Assembly (NCBI RefSeq): GCF_016879755.1
Contig: NZ_WOFU01000001.1
Span: forward strand, 744,001-808,000
Length of the DNA: 64,000 nucleotides
Direction of reading: 5' to 3'
Source: Bacillus sp. B15-48
Lineage (GTDB): Bacteria > Bacillota > Bacilli > Bacillales > Cytobacillaceae
Shown piece by piece: positions 9,718 through 17,910 of this stretch. The position numbers and the translations under genes are program-made. The notes beneath the pieces were generated by a model that saw nothing but the letters and a program-made list of their open reading frames with translations, was not told the origin of the DNA and ran no database searches. Positions within the stretch are counted from its first letter, which is position 1. Every line of letters starts with the position of its first letter.

Positions 9718-11385
9718 TTAAACAAACTCTCTTACACTTGTAATGCTTTTACCCATCGAGCAATCTGTTGTTTCTTCACATACAATATCAATAATATAAG
9801 GTTTCTTCGCAGCATAAGCTCTTTCTAAAGCTGGTTTAATATCTTCTGGTTTGAACACGCGTTCTCCCTCACAAGCAAACCCTTCAGCAACCTTGACGTA
9901 ATCCATTAAACCTTGATTCTCACCCATACGTACGGCATTCTCAAAATCAAAAGCATACTTTTGGTTTTGTCTAATTAGACCAAGATAAGAATTATTTACA
10001 ATGACAACAACAAGTGGAATTTCGTATACTGCTGCAACTGCAATTTCCTCGACCATAAAGGTAAATCCGAAGTCTCCTAAAACGCTAACCACTTTTTTCC
10101 CTGGTGCTCCAACTGATGCTCCAATAGCCCCTGGAATATCAAAGCCTAGTGTACCTGCACCACCTGATGGAAGGTATTTTCTTGGACGATTGATATCCTG
10201 TAATTGCCCTGACCAGATTTGAGTTAAGCCGCACCCAGTCGTATACATTACCTCATCCCCGAAAACCTCATTCATCTCTTTAAATACACGTTGTGGTTTG
10301 ATAGGTGCATGATCATAATCTGTTTTTCTTTTTAGCTCACTTCTTAAACTTTCTAGTTCAGATACATATCCTTTTGCTTCAAATGGTGCTTCACCCTTTG
10401 CTGCCTCTATTAAAGCTTCAATCGCTAAACGAGCATCTGAAACAATTCCAATCTCAGGTTCAATGATTCTACCAATTTGAGTAGGTTCAATATCAATATG
10501 GATGAACTTACGACCTTGTGTATAGACGTTAATATCACCTGTATGTCGGTCAGTAAAACGACAGCCTATCCCTAATACAACATCAGCTTCACTGAACACT
10601 TTGTTACCAAGAGGTCCACCTACTTGAATACCAGCATGACCTACATTTAATGGATGGTTAACAGGAATTCCTCCTTTAGCCATATACGTAGTGATAACAG
10701 GCAGCTGTAACATTTCTGCTAGCTCTACACACTGTGATGTTGCTCCAGAAAGTATAACGCCTCCACCCATAAGAAGTACCGGTTTTTTTGCATTTTTGAT
10801 TAGGTTAATGGCTTCTTGGATTTTCCCCAAATTTGGTTCGACCTTTTTAATTTCAGCTGGTTGATATGTATCAATATCAAAATCAATTTCTTCCATTTGA
10901 ACATCTAAAGGTAAGTCAATTAAAACGGGACCAGGTCTTCCTTCTCTAGCAATTCTAAATGCATTTTTCATTACAGATACTATCTCTTCTGGGTCTGTTA
11001 CGCACCAAGCACCTTTCGCAACTGGTTTAACAATAGCTGCGATATCAACTGATTGAAATGCATCCTTATTCAATTGAGATCGTTCAGATTGCCCCGTGAT
11101 AGCGATTAATGGAATGGAATCAATGTTTGCTGTGTAGATACCGGTTACAAAATTAGTTGCTCCTGGGCCAGCAGTACATGCAGCAACTGCAAGTTTTCCA
11201 CTTGATCTAAAATAACCATCTGCTGCATGAACACACGCTTCCTCATGCCTCATTAACATATGACTAATTTGTTCTGATTGATCTAAGTACTTGTACACGG
11301 GATTTATTCCAGCTCCCGGAATACCAAAAACATCTTCAATGCCCTCTTTTTCTAAAATTTGAACAATTACTTCAGCAACTAACAT
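9718..11385 (-). CDS. gcl: Glyoxylate carboligase (tartronate-semialdehyde synthase)
   Basis: A 555-residue thiamin-diphosphate enzyme, started at the ATG at 11383-11385 behind AGGAGG. It has the three acetolactate-synthase-type domains. The ThDP-Mg motif is VVSVLGDFGFTFM followed by VVIVNNSYLGLIRQ near 455-485. Gcl-like features are HIDIEPTQIGRIIEP, VFKPEDIKPALERA and the SMGKS C-terminal region. It would condense two glyoxylates to tartronate semialdehyde and CO2. Oddly, the N-terminal domain has RHEEACVHAADGY: Glu48 stands where E. coli Gcl has a Val, so the canonical ThDP glutamate is kept. Another 2-oxoacid carboligase specificity cannot be excluded, but the neighbours fit Gcl. Confidence 0.82.
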   Translation of the reverse strand: MLVAEVIVQILEKEGIEDVFGIPGAGINPVYKYLDQSEQISHMLMRHEEACVHAADGYFRSSGKLAVAACTAGPGATNFVTGIYTANIDSIPLIAITGQSERSQLNKDAFQSVDIAAIVKPVAKGAWCVTDPEEIVSVMKNAFRIAREGRPGPVLIDLPLDVQMEEIDFDIDTYQPAEIKKVEPNLGKIQEAINLIKNAKKPVLLMGGGVILSGATSQCVELAEMLQLPVITTYMAKGGIPVNHPLNVGHAGIQVGGPLGNKVFSEADVVLGIGCRFTDRHTGDINVYTQGRKFIHIDIEPTQIGRIIEPEIGIVSDARLAIEALIEAAKGEAPFEAKGYVSELESLRSELKRKTDYDHAPIKPQRVFKEMNEVFGDEVMYTTGCGLTQIWSGQLQDINRPRKYLPSGGAGTLGFDIPGAIGASVGAPGKKVVSVLGDFGFTFMVEEIAVAAVYEIPLVVVIVNNSYLGLIRQNQKYAFDFENAVRMGENQGLMDYVKVAEGFACEGERVFKPEDIKPALERAYAAKKPYIIDIVCEETTDCSMGKSITSVREFV

Positions 11386-11403
11386 GTTTTGCCTCCTAAC
11401 CAG

Positions 11404-11418
11404 TTTCACTAGGTGAAA
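11404..11418. promoter_or_regulatory. Palindromic operator in the gcl leader
   Basis: TTTCACTAGGTGAAA, 6-bp arms around TAG, lies just downstream of the gcl promoter. Similar half-sites recur at 11477-11501. A candidate binding site for the divergently encoded IclR-type regulator. Confidence 0.5.
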
Positions 11419-11440
11419 TCTAATTTTATTTTATAAACCT

Positions 11441-11469
11441 AATTTAACACGACTAAATAGAACCGTCAA
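11441..11469 (-). promoter_or_regulatory. Sigma-A-type promoter of the gcl operon
   Basis: Read on the minus strand: TTGACG (11464-11469), a 17-base spacer, then TAAATT (11441-11446). It reads towards gcl and is bracketed by palindromes. Confidence 0.65.
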
Positions 11470-11476
11470 CACTTTT

Positions 11477-11501
11477 TGAAACTAAGTTTCTCATAGTGAA
11501 A
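11477..11501. promoter_or_regulatory. IclR-type operator candidate upstream of the gcl promoter
   Basis: TGAAACTAAGTTTC contains GAAAC-TAA-GTTTC, like KdgR/IclR-family operators, and overlaps TTTCTCATAGTGAAA, a variant of the palindrome at 11404. Together they flank the gcl promoter. Confidence 0.5.
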
Positions 11502-11666
11502 TTATATTTGAGCTCTTTTCTTAAGTATGATAGACTACAGACATTAATGAAGCTTTGTAAACTACAGACATTACTAAAGTTTTGTAAAAAGGTTGACTAA
11601 AAAGGTACTATGAACGTTTATTACAAACGATGAAATTTTTTTATAACAAATGAGGAGAGAATAATA

Positions 11667-12443
11667 GTGATTGAAAAAAAAGTGAAGAAAAATCAATCAG
11701 TGGAAAAAGTCCTTCAAATCATTGAATTGATGGTTTCAAAAGGTGGAGAAATGCGACTTCAAGATATTTCAGAGCAAGTGAAATCTCCTACTAGTACTGT
11801 TTTAAGATATTTAAGCACATTAAGTTCATTTGGATATGTCTATCAAAATGCAGATTCTTCCAAATATGCATTAACATTAAAATTAGCTCAATTAGGAAGT
11901 TTAGTAAGTGAACAACACGATATTCGGAATCTTGTTCATGATTATTTAGTCGCTTTATCGGAAGAGTTTCAAGAATCATCCTGTTTAGGGATTGAGGAAG
12001 ATAACGAGGTCGTATACATCGACGTGATTAATGGCCCAGATAATATGCTAAAAACGATGCAAAGAATCGGCAAAAGAGCTCCTTTACATGCCACTAGTGT
12101 CGGTAAGAACATTTTGCTAAATTATTCCCGTGAAGAAATTTTAAAAATCATTGAGAAAAAGGGAATGCCTGAACTGACTATCCACACGATTACCACTCCA
12201 GAGGCATTATTTGATGAATTGGAAAATGTAAAGAAAAAGGGATATGCATTAGATTTAGAAGAATGTGAAGTTGGGGCGAAGTGTTTGGCGGTACCACTCA
12301 AAGACTATACAGAAAAAGTTGTCGCTAGTATCAGTATCAGTGGACCTACTTCAAGAATGACTGATGAAAAGATTAAAAAAATGAAGACATATATGATACA
12401 AATGTCCGAAGAAATTTCAAAAAAGCTTGCCTTTCATACGTAA
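11667..12443 (+). CDS. IclR family transcriptional regulator
   Basis: A 258-residue DNA-binding protein started at GTG behind GAGGAG. Residues about 8-70 form the winged helix-turn-helix (LQDISEQVKSPTSTVLRYLS), and about 80-250 the IclR effector domain (APLHATSVGKNILLNY near 145, DLEECEVGAKCLAVPL near 197). It is divergent from gcl, with palindromic sites between them. It probably controls the ureide/glyoxylate genes as AllR controls gcl and allantoin genes in enterics, where glyoxylate relieves repression. The effector here is unknown. Confidence 0.88.
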   Translation: MIEKKVKKNQSVEKVLQIIELMVSKGGEMRLQDISEQVKSPTSTVLRYLSTLSSFGYVYQNADSSKYALTLKLAQLGSLVSEQHDIRNLVHDYLVALSEEFQESSCLGIEEDNEVVYIDVINGPDNMLKTMQRIGKRAPLHATSVGKNILLNYSREEILKIIEKKGMPELTIHTITTPEALFDELENVKKKGYALDLEECEVGAKCLAVPLKDYTEKVVASISISGPTSRMTDEKIKKMKTYMIQMSEEISKKLAFHT

Positions 12444-12604
12444 TAACTCAAAATTCACATACTAAATTCAACAAATACGCTTTGAAATACGATGGAAACT
12501 AGATTGACTCCTGTTTCCGGCCGGCTTGCATAAGCAGGCGTATCTTTAAAATCCAAAAATCGAATAATTAGCTTTGATCATTATAGTAATAAAACGAAAT
12601 TTCC

Positions 12605-12636
12605 ATCAGCGGGGGTTTTCTACATCCCCCACTGAT
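12605..12636 (+). repeat. CCATCAG hairpin (family C, left end only)
   Basis: Stem ATCAGCGGGGG / CCCCCACTGAT. The preceding TAAAACGAAATTTCC resembles the left end of the longer element at 20.4 kb. An R48 copy begins 20 bases later. Confidence 0.65.
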
Positions 12637-12656
12637 CAATATATCTTCTTATATCC

Positions 12657-12705
12657 GTGGAACAATTTCTTGTGAAACAAGATTATTCGGGGCGTCACTG
12701 TGACG
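12657..12705 (+). repeat. R48 repeat, copy 1
   Basis: Full copy: GTGGAACAAT, GTGAAACAAGATT, TTCGGGG, then the palindrome CGTCACTGTGACG. It is the leftmost copy. Its last bases GTGACG could act as a weak -35 for trmL, 18 bases before TATAAT at 12724. Confidence 0.9.
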
Positions 12706-12762
12706 CAACCTGAATCTGTATGATATAATTTTTGGGGAAAATAAAGATAGAGGTGACCATTC

Positions 12763-13233
12763 TTGGCGATACATGTTGTCCTATACCAACCAGATATTCC
12801 GGCTAATACTGGAAATATTGCCCTTACTTGTGCCGCAACGGGTACGGCTTTACATATCATCCGCCCTCTTGGCTTTTCAACCGACCCAGAAATGTTAAAA
12901 CGAGCAGGGATTGATTTTTGGGACTCTGTCAACATAACGTATTATGATTCTTTGGATGACTTTTTTTCAAAAAATCAAGGTGATTTTTACTATATTGAAA
13001 CATTTGGTGAAAAAACACATTCATCCTTTGATTTCAGTGATGTATCAAAGGAACATTATTTTATGTTCGGAAAAGAAACAACCGGTTTACCAATAGATTT
13101 ACTAGAAAAAAATAAAGATCACTTTTTGAGAATCCCCATGAATGATCATGTTCGCTCACTGAACCTCTCGAGTACAGCTGCTATCTTAGTGTACGAGGCT
13201 TTACGCCAACAAGGATTTCCTAATTTAAGCTAA
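12763..13233 (+). CDS. trmL: tRNA (cytidine/uridine(34)-2'-O)-methyltransferase
   Basis: A 156-residue SPOUT methyltransferase, the usual TrmL (CspR) length. Motifs: PDIPANTGNIALTCAATGT near 9, FGKETTGLP near 106 and the knot-forming IPMNDHVRSLNLSSTAAILV near 126. It 2'-O-methylates the wobble nucleotide of tRNA-Leu isoacceptors. The start is a TTG behind GAGGTG. It is a single-gene unit with its own TATAAT box at 12724-12729 and a strong terminator. Confidence 0.95.
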   Translation: MAIHVVLYQPDIPANTGNIALTCAATGTALHIIRPLGFSTDPEMLKRAGIDFWDSVNITYYDSLDDFFSKNQGDFYYIETFGEKTHSSFDFSDVSKEHYFMFGKETTGLPIDLLEKNKDHFLRIPMNDHVRSLNLSSTAAILVYEALRQQGFPNLS

Positions 13234-13260
13234 AAAATCTTCCGTTTTGGAAGATTTTTT
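13232..13260 (+). terminator. trmL terminator
   Basis: 12-bp stem AAAAAATCTTCC / GGAAGATTTTTT with a 5-base loop, at the trmL stop codon. Confidence 0.9.
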
Positions 13261-13424
13261 GTTTGGTTTAAATAACCTTATTTACGATTACCTGCCTATT
13301 TTGTCATTCAGAATTTATTTGTCATGAATAATTGCTAAAATAAAACGAGCAAGGCAAATATTAAGGGAAAAAATTTTTACTTTATTAAACAAGCTTGATG
13401 AAAGTATTAATTTTTTTCAGGGGA

Positions 13425-13446
13425 ATTTTCGGGGCGTCACTGTGAC
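13425..13446 (+). repeat. R48 repeat, partial copy 2
   Basis: Only the right part remains: TTTTCGGGGCGTCACTGTGAC. It lies 69 bases before the SDR gene. Confidence 0.8.
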
Positions 13447-13514
13447 ACAAGGAAAATCCCTTCTTTTCTAGAATGTAATTAAAAAGGAGTTAATCATACT
13501 AAGGGGGTTGCGTT

Positions 13515-14285
13515 ATGGATTTGCAGTTAGCTGGGAAAAAAGCGCTTATTACTGGAGGCAGTAGAGGCATTGGTAAAGCGGTTGCTCGCCAATTGGCTTT
13601 AGAAGGGGTCGATTGTGTAATCTGTGCACGAAACGAATCGTCGCTAAAAGAAACCGCTAGAGAATTAATGGAAGAAACCGGGAGAAATATTTATCCGATC
13701 GCCGCGGATATTGGCGACCCTGATTCAATTAAACATCTAGTGGAACAGGCCGTAGAGGCGCTCGGCGGCATTGATATTTTAGTGAATAATGGAGCACGTG
13801 TCAGCGGTGGAGACCCTGAAGACTTTCATCATGTAAAAGATGAGCTTATTTTAAAAGATTTTGAAGAAAAGTTTATGGGCTATTTCCGCTGTATACGAGC
13901 GGTTTCTCCATATATGATTAAAAATAATTGGGGACGGATTATTAATATAAGTGGATTGGCTGCCAGAAGTGCTGGAAGCATTAGTGCTGGTGCACGCAAT
14001 GTATCTGTTGTTCATTTAACGAAGTCTGCTTCAGTTGAATTAGGGAACCATGGAATTACTGTCAATGCCGTTTACCCAGGTGTCACAGAAACGGAAACAA
14101 CTAGAGATCGATTCCCGAATGAGACGGATTTACTTGAAGTCGCTAAAAGGAATGCAATCGGACGCATAGTAAAAGCCGAAGATATCGCCAATGTGATTAC
14201 ATTTTTATCCTCCCCACTGTCTGTTTCGATTACAGGCGATGTGATTGATGTATCTGGAGGAACAGGGAACGCTGTTCATTATTAA
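13515..14285 (+). CDS. SDR family oxidoreductase-like protein with atypical active site
   Basis: A 256-residue Rossmann protein of classical SDR length, ATG start behind AAGGGGG. The cofactor motif TGGSRGIG is at 13-20, a NNGAR motif at 91-95 and the catalytic-type Ser in NISG at 146. The usual YxxxK motif is absent: the matching stretch near 155-165 reads SISAGARNVSVVHLTK, with no Tyr and with Asn where Lys is expected. C-terminal PGVTETETT and VSGGTGN segments are normal. It may be a non-classical dehydrogenase or a binding protein. It stands alone, with no pathway context. Confidence 0.8.
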   Translation: MDLQLAGKKALITGGSRGIGKAVARQLALEGVDCVICARNESSLKETARELMEETGRNIYPIAADIGDPDSIKHLVEQAVEALGGIDILVNNGARVSGGDPEDFHHVKDELILKDFEEKFMGYFRCIRAVSPYMIKNNWGRIINISGLAARSAGSISAGARNVSVVHLTKSASVELGNHGITVNAVYPGVTETETTRDRFPNETDLLEVAKRNAIGRIVKAEDIANVITFLSSPLSVSITGDVIDVSGGTGNAVHY

Positions 14286-14390
14286 CATTACCAATCATTT
14301 TGGAATAGTAGATGGAGAAATATCGAAGGAAGAAGTATCACGATTATGAATTTTACACCTAAAATGAAAATGCCCACAAAGAATACAAGT

Positions 14391-14424
14391 GGAGAGCCCA
14401 TCATGTCTATATGATGGGCTCTCC
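14391..14424 (+). terminator. Terminator-like hairpin after the SDR gene
   Basis: 14-bp perfect stem GGAGAGCCCATCAT / ATGATGGGCTCTCC with a 6-base loop, followed by TTATAT. It is the likely end of the SDR transcript. Confidence 0.7.
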
Positions 14425-14474
14425 TTATATCCTTCTATCACAAAACCCCGGTGGTGAGTAGACACCTTTTCCCC

Positions 14475-14522
14475 GTGGAACAATTTCTGTGAAACAAGAT
14501 TATTCGGGGCGTCACTGTGACG
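14475..14522 (+). repeat. R48 repeat, copy 3
   Basis: Full copy ending in CGTCACTGTGACG, 50 bases after the SDR terminator hairpin. Confidence 0.9.
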
Positions 14523-15100
14523 AAATACCTAGTTCAAATTTTCAAAATAGTCCGAACTGATTATTGAGCAATATAGGTCAGGATGTTATTCTATTATTAT
14601 AAATATTAGTTCGTTAACCTAACAAATTATTAAGAATGGACATATTTTGTAATGTAGACTCGCCGATTCGTTCGCCTCAAAGGACATAACAGAGGCGTAG
14701 TTATACTTATGCGTTAGAAAAGGAGAGGTTTAAACATTGATTCTTTTCTATTAGCGAACAAATCATAAAACAACCGATTCATCGCGTTTAGATTAATGTT
14801 TACATCGATAATAAACTTTTAAAATTAAGTTAGTATGTTTAATAAACAAAAATATTCGATAGGTTCCTCTACTCCATTGTTCTTCATCACAAAATCGAAT
14901 CCCTTCATTGTTTTTCATAGTAATATCAAATCCTACTTCATTGTTTTTCTTAGCAAAAATTGCAAAATCAAATACCAGGTCTTCTAATTTTAAAAATATG
15001 AAAACGCTTATCCATTTTAAGGAGGTGGTTCATATATTAAATGTCTTTCAATCTTTTATTATCGTTAGCGAAAGCGGTAACAACAAAAAGGAGGGGTAAT
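14523..15100. other. Gene-free AT-rich stretch before the GH3 gene
   Basis: No supported gene. A small hairpin GCCTC/GAGGC lies near 14676-14697. A cre-like sequence ATGAAAACGCTTATCC lies at 14998-15013, matching the 14-base cre core at 12 positions. It is about 90 bases before the GH3 start, so catabolite control is possible. Confidence 0.4.
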
Positions 15101-17302
15101 ATGCTAGGCAAATCTTCAAAGCTGAAAAAATTTATGGCAGGTTCACTGACATTATTATTGACCGTGCCACTGTTGCTGCCACAGGCGAGTGCAGAAAGCA
15201 AGGTTGTCGAAGTTGAATCTCGTGCAAAAAATATTTTAACGATTGATGGCAAAGAGTTCAAAGATTTAAATGCGAATGGAAAACTTGATCCATATGAGGA
15301 CTGGAGGCTGCCGGTTCAAACCCGTGTTGATGATTTAGTTTCCCAAATGGAAACAGAGGAAAAAGCTGGGTTAATGCTTATTTCGTCTCATTATATGGGA
15401 GACGGTGGTTTTGGTGGTACAACTTGCCCGCCAGTAGCCGGTAGTTTGCTATGCGAGACAGATTCTTGGAGCGAAACAAACCGATGGGCTCAGCCTGGTG
15501 ATCCGAACTATGAATTTGATGCACCTGTTTTAGATGCTTCAGCAGCTACTAAAGGAATTCTTGAACGCAATTTACGCTACCTGATTATTCGTGACAACCC
15601 AACTGCAGATAAATTAGCAGAATGGACAAATGAATTGCAAGAACTAGCAGAGAGCTCAAGATTAGGAATTCCAGTCGTCATGACATCAAATCCACGAAAT
15701 CATATCAACAATAATTTAGCATTTGGATTTTCTGAAGCGAGCGGCGTCTTTTCTGTTTGGCCTGGTGAATTGGGATTAGCTGCCACACGTGATGCTGATC
15801 TTGTAAAAGAATTCGGTGAAATCGCCGCAAAAGAATGGCGCGTATCCGGAATTCAAAAAGGCTATATGTACATGGTCGATATCATTACGGATCCGATTTG
15901 GGGAAGAACAAATGGAACATTCGGTGAGCACCCTGAACTTGCTGCCGACTTGATTTATGCTATCGTAAAAGGGTTCCAAGGTGATCGCCTTAGCCCAAGC
16001 AGTGTTGCTCTCACAACCAAACATTTCCCAGGCGGAGGAGCACGTGATGATGGAAAGGATCCACATTACTTAGATGGGAATTTTAACCCATATCCGACTG
16101 AAGGAAGCTTACTTAAATACCATATTCCACCATTCCAGGCTGCCATTGATGCTGGGACATCATCAATCATGCCTTATTATGCCTACCCAAGCAATGAACA
16201 CAGTGCGCCTAATCAGTTAGGAACTGGACAACCGTTTGAAGAAGTCGGCTTTGCATTTAATAAAGCGATTATTCAAGATTTATTGCGCGGTCAGCTTGGC
16301 TTTAAAGGCTATGTGAATACAGACACTGGAATTACGACTGCGATGCCTTGGGGTGTCGAGGAATTAACACGTCCGGAAAGATTTGCTTATGCTTTAAAAG
16401 CTGGAGTCAATATTTTCTCTGGAGAAGCAGATCCTACACACTTAATTCAAGCACTTAACGATGAGCCTGAATTAATCGAATATGTTGATCAATCCGTTAA
16501 ATTTTTACTATCAGAAATGATGCAGTTAGGTTTATTTGAAAACCCTTACGTTGACCCAGCGAATGCTGTCGCGGTTACATCAAATCCAGAATCTCAGAAA
16601 ATCGCAGATGAAGCACACCGCAAGTCAGTTGTTCTTTTACGTAATGATGAAAAACTTCTTCCATTAAATGATGGACAAATTAAAAAGGTTAAGCTTTATA
16701 TCGAAGTATTCACTCGCAATAATGCAGAAGGCAGCACAAATGCGTTAAAACAGACAATTAAGAAACATGATGACGCGATTACGATTGTCGATACAGTTGA
16801 AGAAGCTACACATGCTTTTGTATGGGTGCATCCAAATACATCAACGGCCTCCCCGTCGATCGAACTTGGACCTAATACAGGAATTAGCGATGTAGAAAGA
16901 ATTGTTGACATTCAGAAGACTGTTCCAACGATTACGGCGATTAACATGACCAATCCATGGCTAATCGAGGAAGTTGAGCCAAATGCAGCGGCTGTCATTA
17001 GTACTTTCAACGTGAAGGCTGAAGCAGTTGTCGATGTGATTCGCGGCAAATTCAACCCAACAGGAAAACTTCCATTCACCATTCCTGCTGATAAAGAAGC
17101 AGTAGCAAATGGAAACGGAGACATTCCTGGATACGAAGAAGATCCTTCTTACGTATATAAAAATAAAAATGGCGACGAATACTGGTTTGGATTCGGCCTC
17201 TCTTATAACCAAGGCAAAGCACCAGACCATGCAGGAGAAAAAGGAAAGCCTGCACATGCAGATGAAACTGGAACACCAAGTCATGCTCGTAACAATAAAT
17301 AA
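15101..17302 (+). CDS. Secreted glycoside hydrolase family 3 protein
   Basis: 733 residues from the ATG at 15101, chosen for AAGGAGGGG upstream. A signal peptide (KKFMAGSLTLLLTV, ending ASA) directs export. The GH3 N-terminal barrel has LTTKHFPGGGARDDGKD near 305 and the probable nucleophile Asp in KGYVNTDTG near 407. The C-terminal domain has VVLLRNDEKLLPL near 510 and FGFGLSY near 707. The tail is rich in His, Glu and Lys. It probably removes terminal beta-linked glucose or similar sugars from plant or cell-wall oligosaccharides outside the cell. The substrate cannot be read from sequence alone. Confidence 0.88.
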   Translation: MLGKSSKLKKFMAGSLTLLLTVPLLLPQASAESKVVEVESRAKNILTIDGKEFKDLNANGKLDPYEDWRLPVQTRVDDLVSQMETEEKAGLMLISSHYMGDGGFGGTTCPPVAGSLLCETDSWSETNRWAQPGDPNYEFDAPVLDASAATKGILERNLRYLIIRDNPTADKLAEWTNELQELAESSRLGIPVVMTSNPRNHINNNLAFGFSEASGVFSVWPGELGLAATRDADLVKEFGEIAAKEWRVSGIQKGYMYMVDIITDPIWGRTNGTFGEHPELAADLIYAIVKGFQGDRLSPSSVALTTKHFPGGGARDDGKDPHYLDGNFNPYPTEGSLLKYHIPPFQAAIDAGTSSIMPYYAYPSNEHSAPNQLGTGQPFEEVGFAFNKAIIQDLLRGQLGFKGYVNTDTGITTAMPWGVEELTRPERFAYALKAGVNIFSGEADPTHLIQALNDEPELIEYVDQSVKFLLSEMMQLGLFENPYVDPANAVAVTSNPESQKIADEAHRKSVVLLRNDEKLLPLNDGQIKKVKLYIEVFTRNNAEGSTNALKQTIKKHDDAITIVDTVEEATHAFVWVHPNTSTASPSIELGPNTGISDVERIVDIQKTVPTITAINMTNPWLIEEVEPNAAAVISTFNVKAEAVVDVIRGKFNPTGKLPFTIPADKEAVANGNGDIPGYEEDPSYVYKNKNGDEYWFGFGLSYNQGKAPDHAGEKGKPAHADETGTPSHARNNK

Positions 17303-17360
17303 AGTCTTGGTTGAAGCACGAGAACGGTTCTCTTAAGGGACAATCGAAAGTTTTGTACGA

Positions 17361-17406
17361 AAAAAGGCACATTGAGTGGGTTCTAACCGCTCATGTGCCT
17401 TTTTTC
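17361..17406 (+). terminator. GH3 terminator
   Basis: Long stem AAAAAAGGCACATTGAG / CTCATGTGCCTTTTTT with GTGGG/accgc pairing near the loop. It ends about 100 bases after the GH3 stop. Confidence 0.85.
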
Positions 17407-17597
17407 TATTCACCTATAACCACTTAAAGAACCAAAATGATTCCTTGCATGACCATTTTCATAATCCTCTACACTTTAGCGAAAACAATCCAACTCTCCT
17501 TGAAGAAGGACAAATGTAATCTAGGCATTTATAAATTAAGTAGAAGCCCCAACCATCTCTTCCTCCAATGAAAACCTCTACAACACTAAAAGAGTCC

Positions 17598-17644
17598 GTG
17601 GAACAATCTTTGTGAAACAAGATTATTCGGGGCGTCACTGTGAC
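17598..17644 (+). repeat. R48 repeat, copy 4
   Basis: Full copy, GTGGAACAATCTTTGTGAAA to CACTGTGAC, in the gap between the GH3 and MFS genes. Confidence 0.9.
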
Positions 17645-17778
17645 AATTCGACATATTGCTATTCCAAAAATGACGGTTCTTTCCTATTTCCACGATAAAA
17701 AACGTAGATATGATATTGTGCAATAGCTAACAATCTTTTAAATACTCTAAAAATTTTCAATTTATTAGTGTTTTTTGA

Positions 17779-17807
17779 TTGAAAGCGAATACATATCCAT
17801 TTATAAT
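17779..17807 (+). promoter_or_regulatory. cre-overlapped promoter of the MFS gene
   Basis: -35 TTGAAA (17779-17784), a 17-base spacer and -10 TATAAT (17802-17807). TTGAAAGCGAATACAT (17779-17794) matches all 16 positions of the cre consensus and covers the -35 and spacer, the usual layout for repression by CcpA. Confidence 0.8.
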
Positions 17808-17910
17808 GACTTTTAGAGAACAGTGTCCATAATTAATAGAATATGCCGAATGTTTTATAAAAAAAGTTTTTCATTATATTAGAAAATGTCGAAAAAGGAG
17901 GAATATTTTC

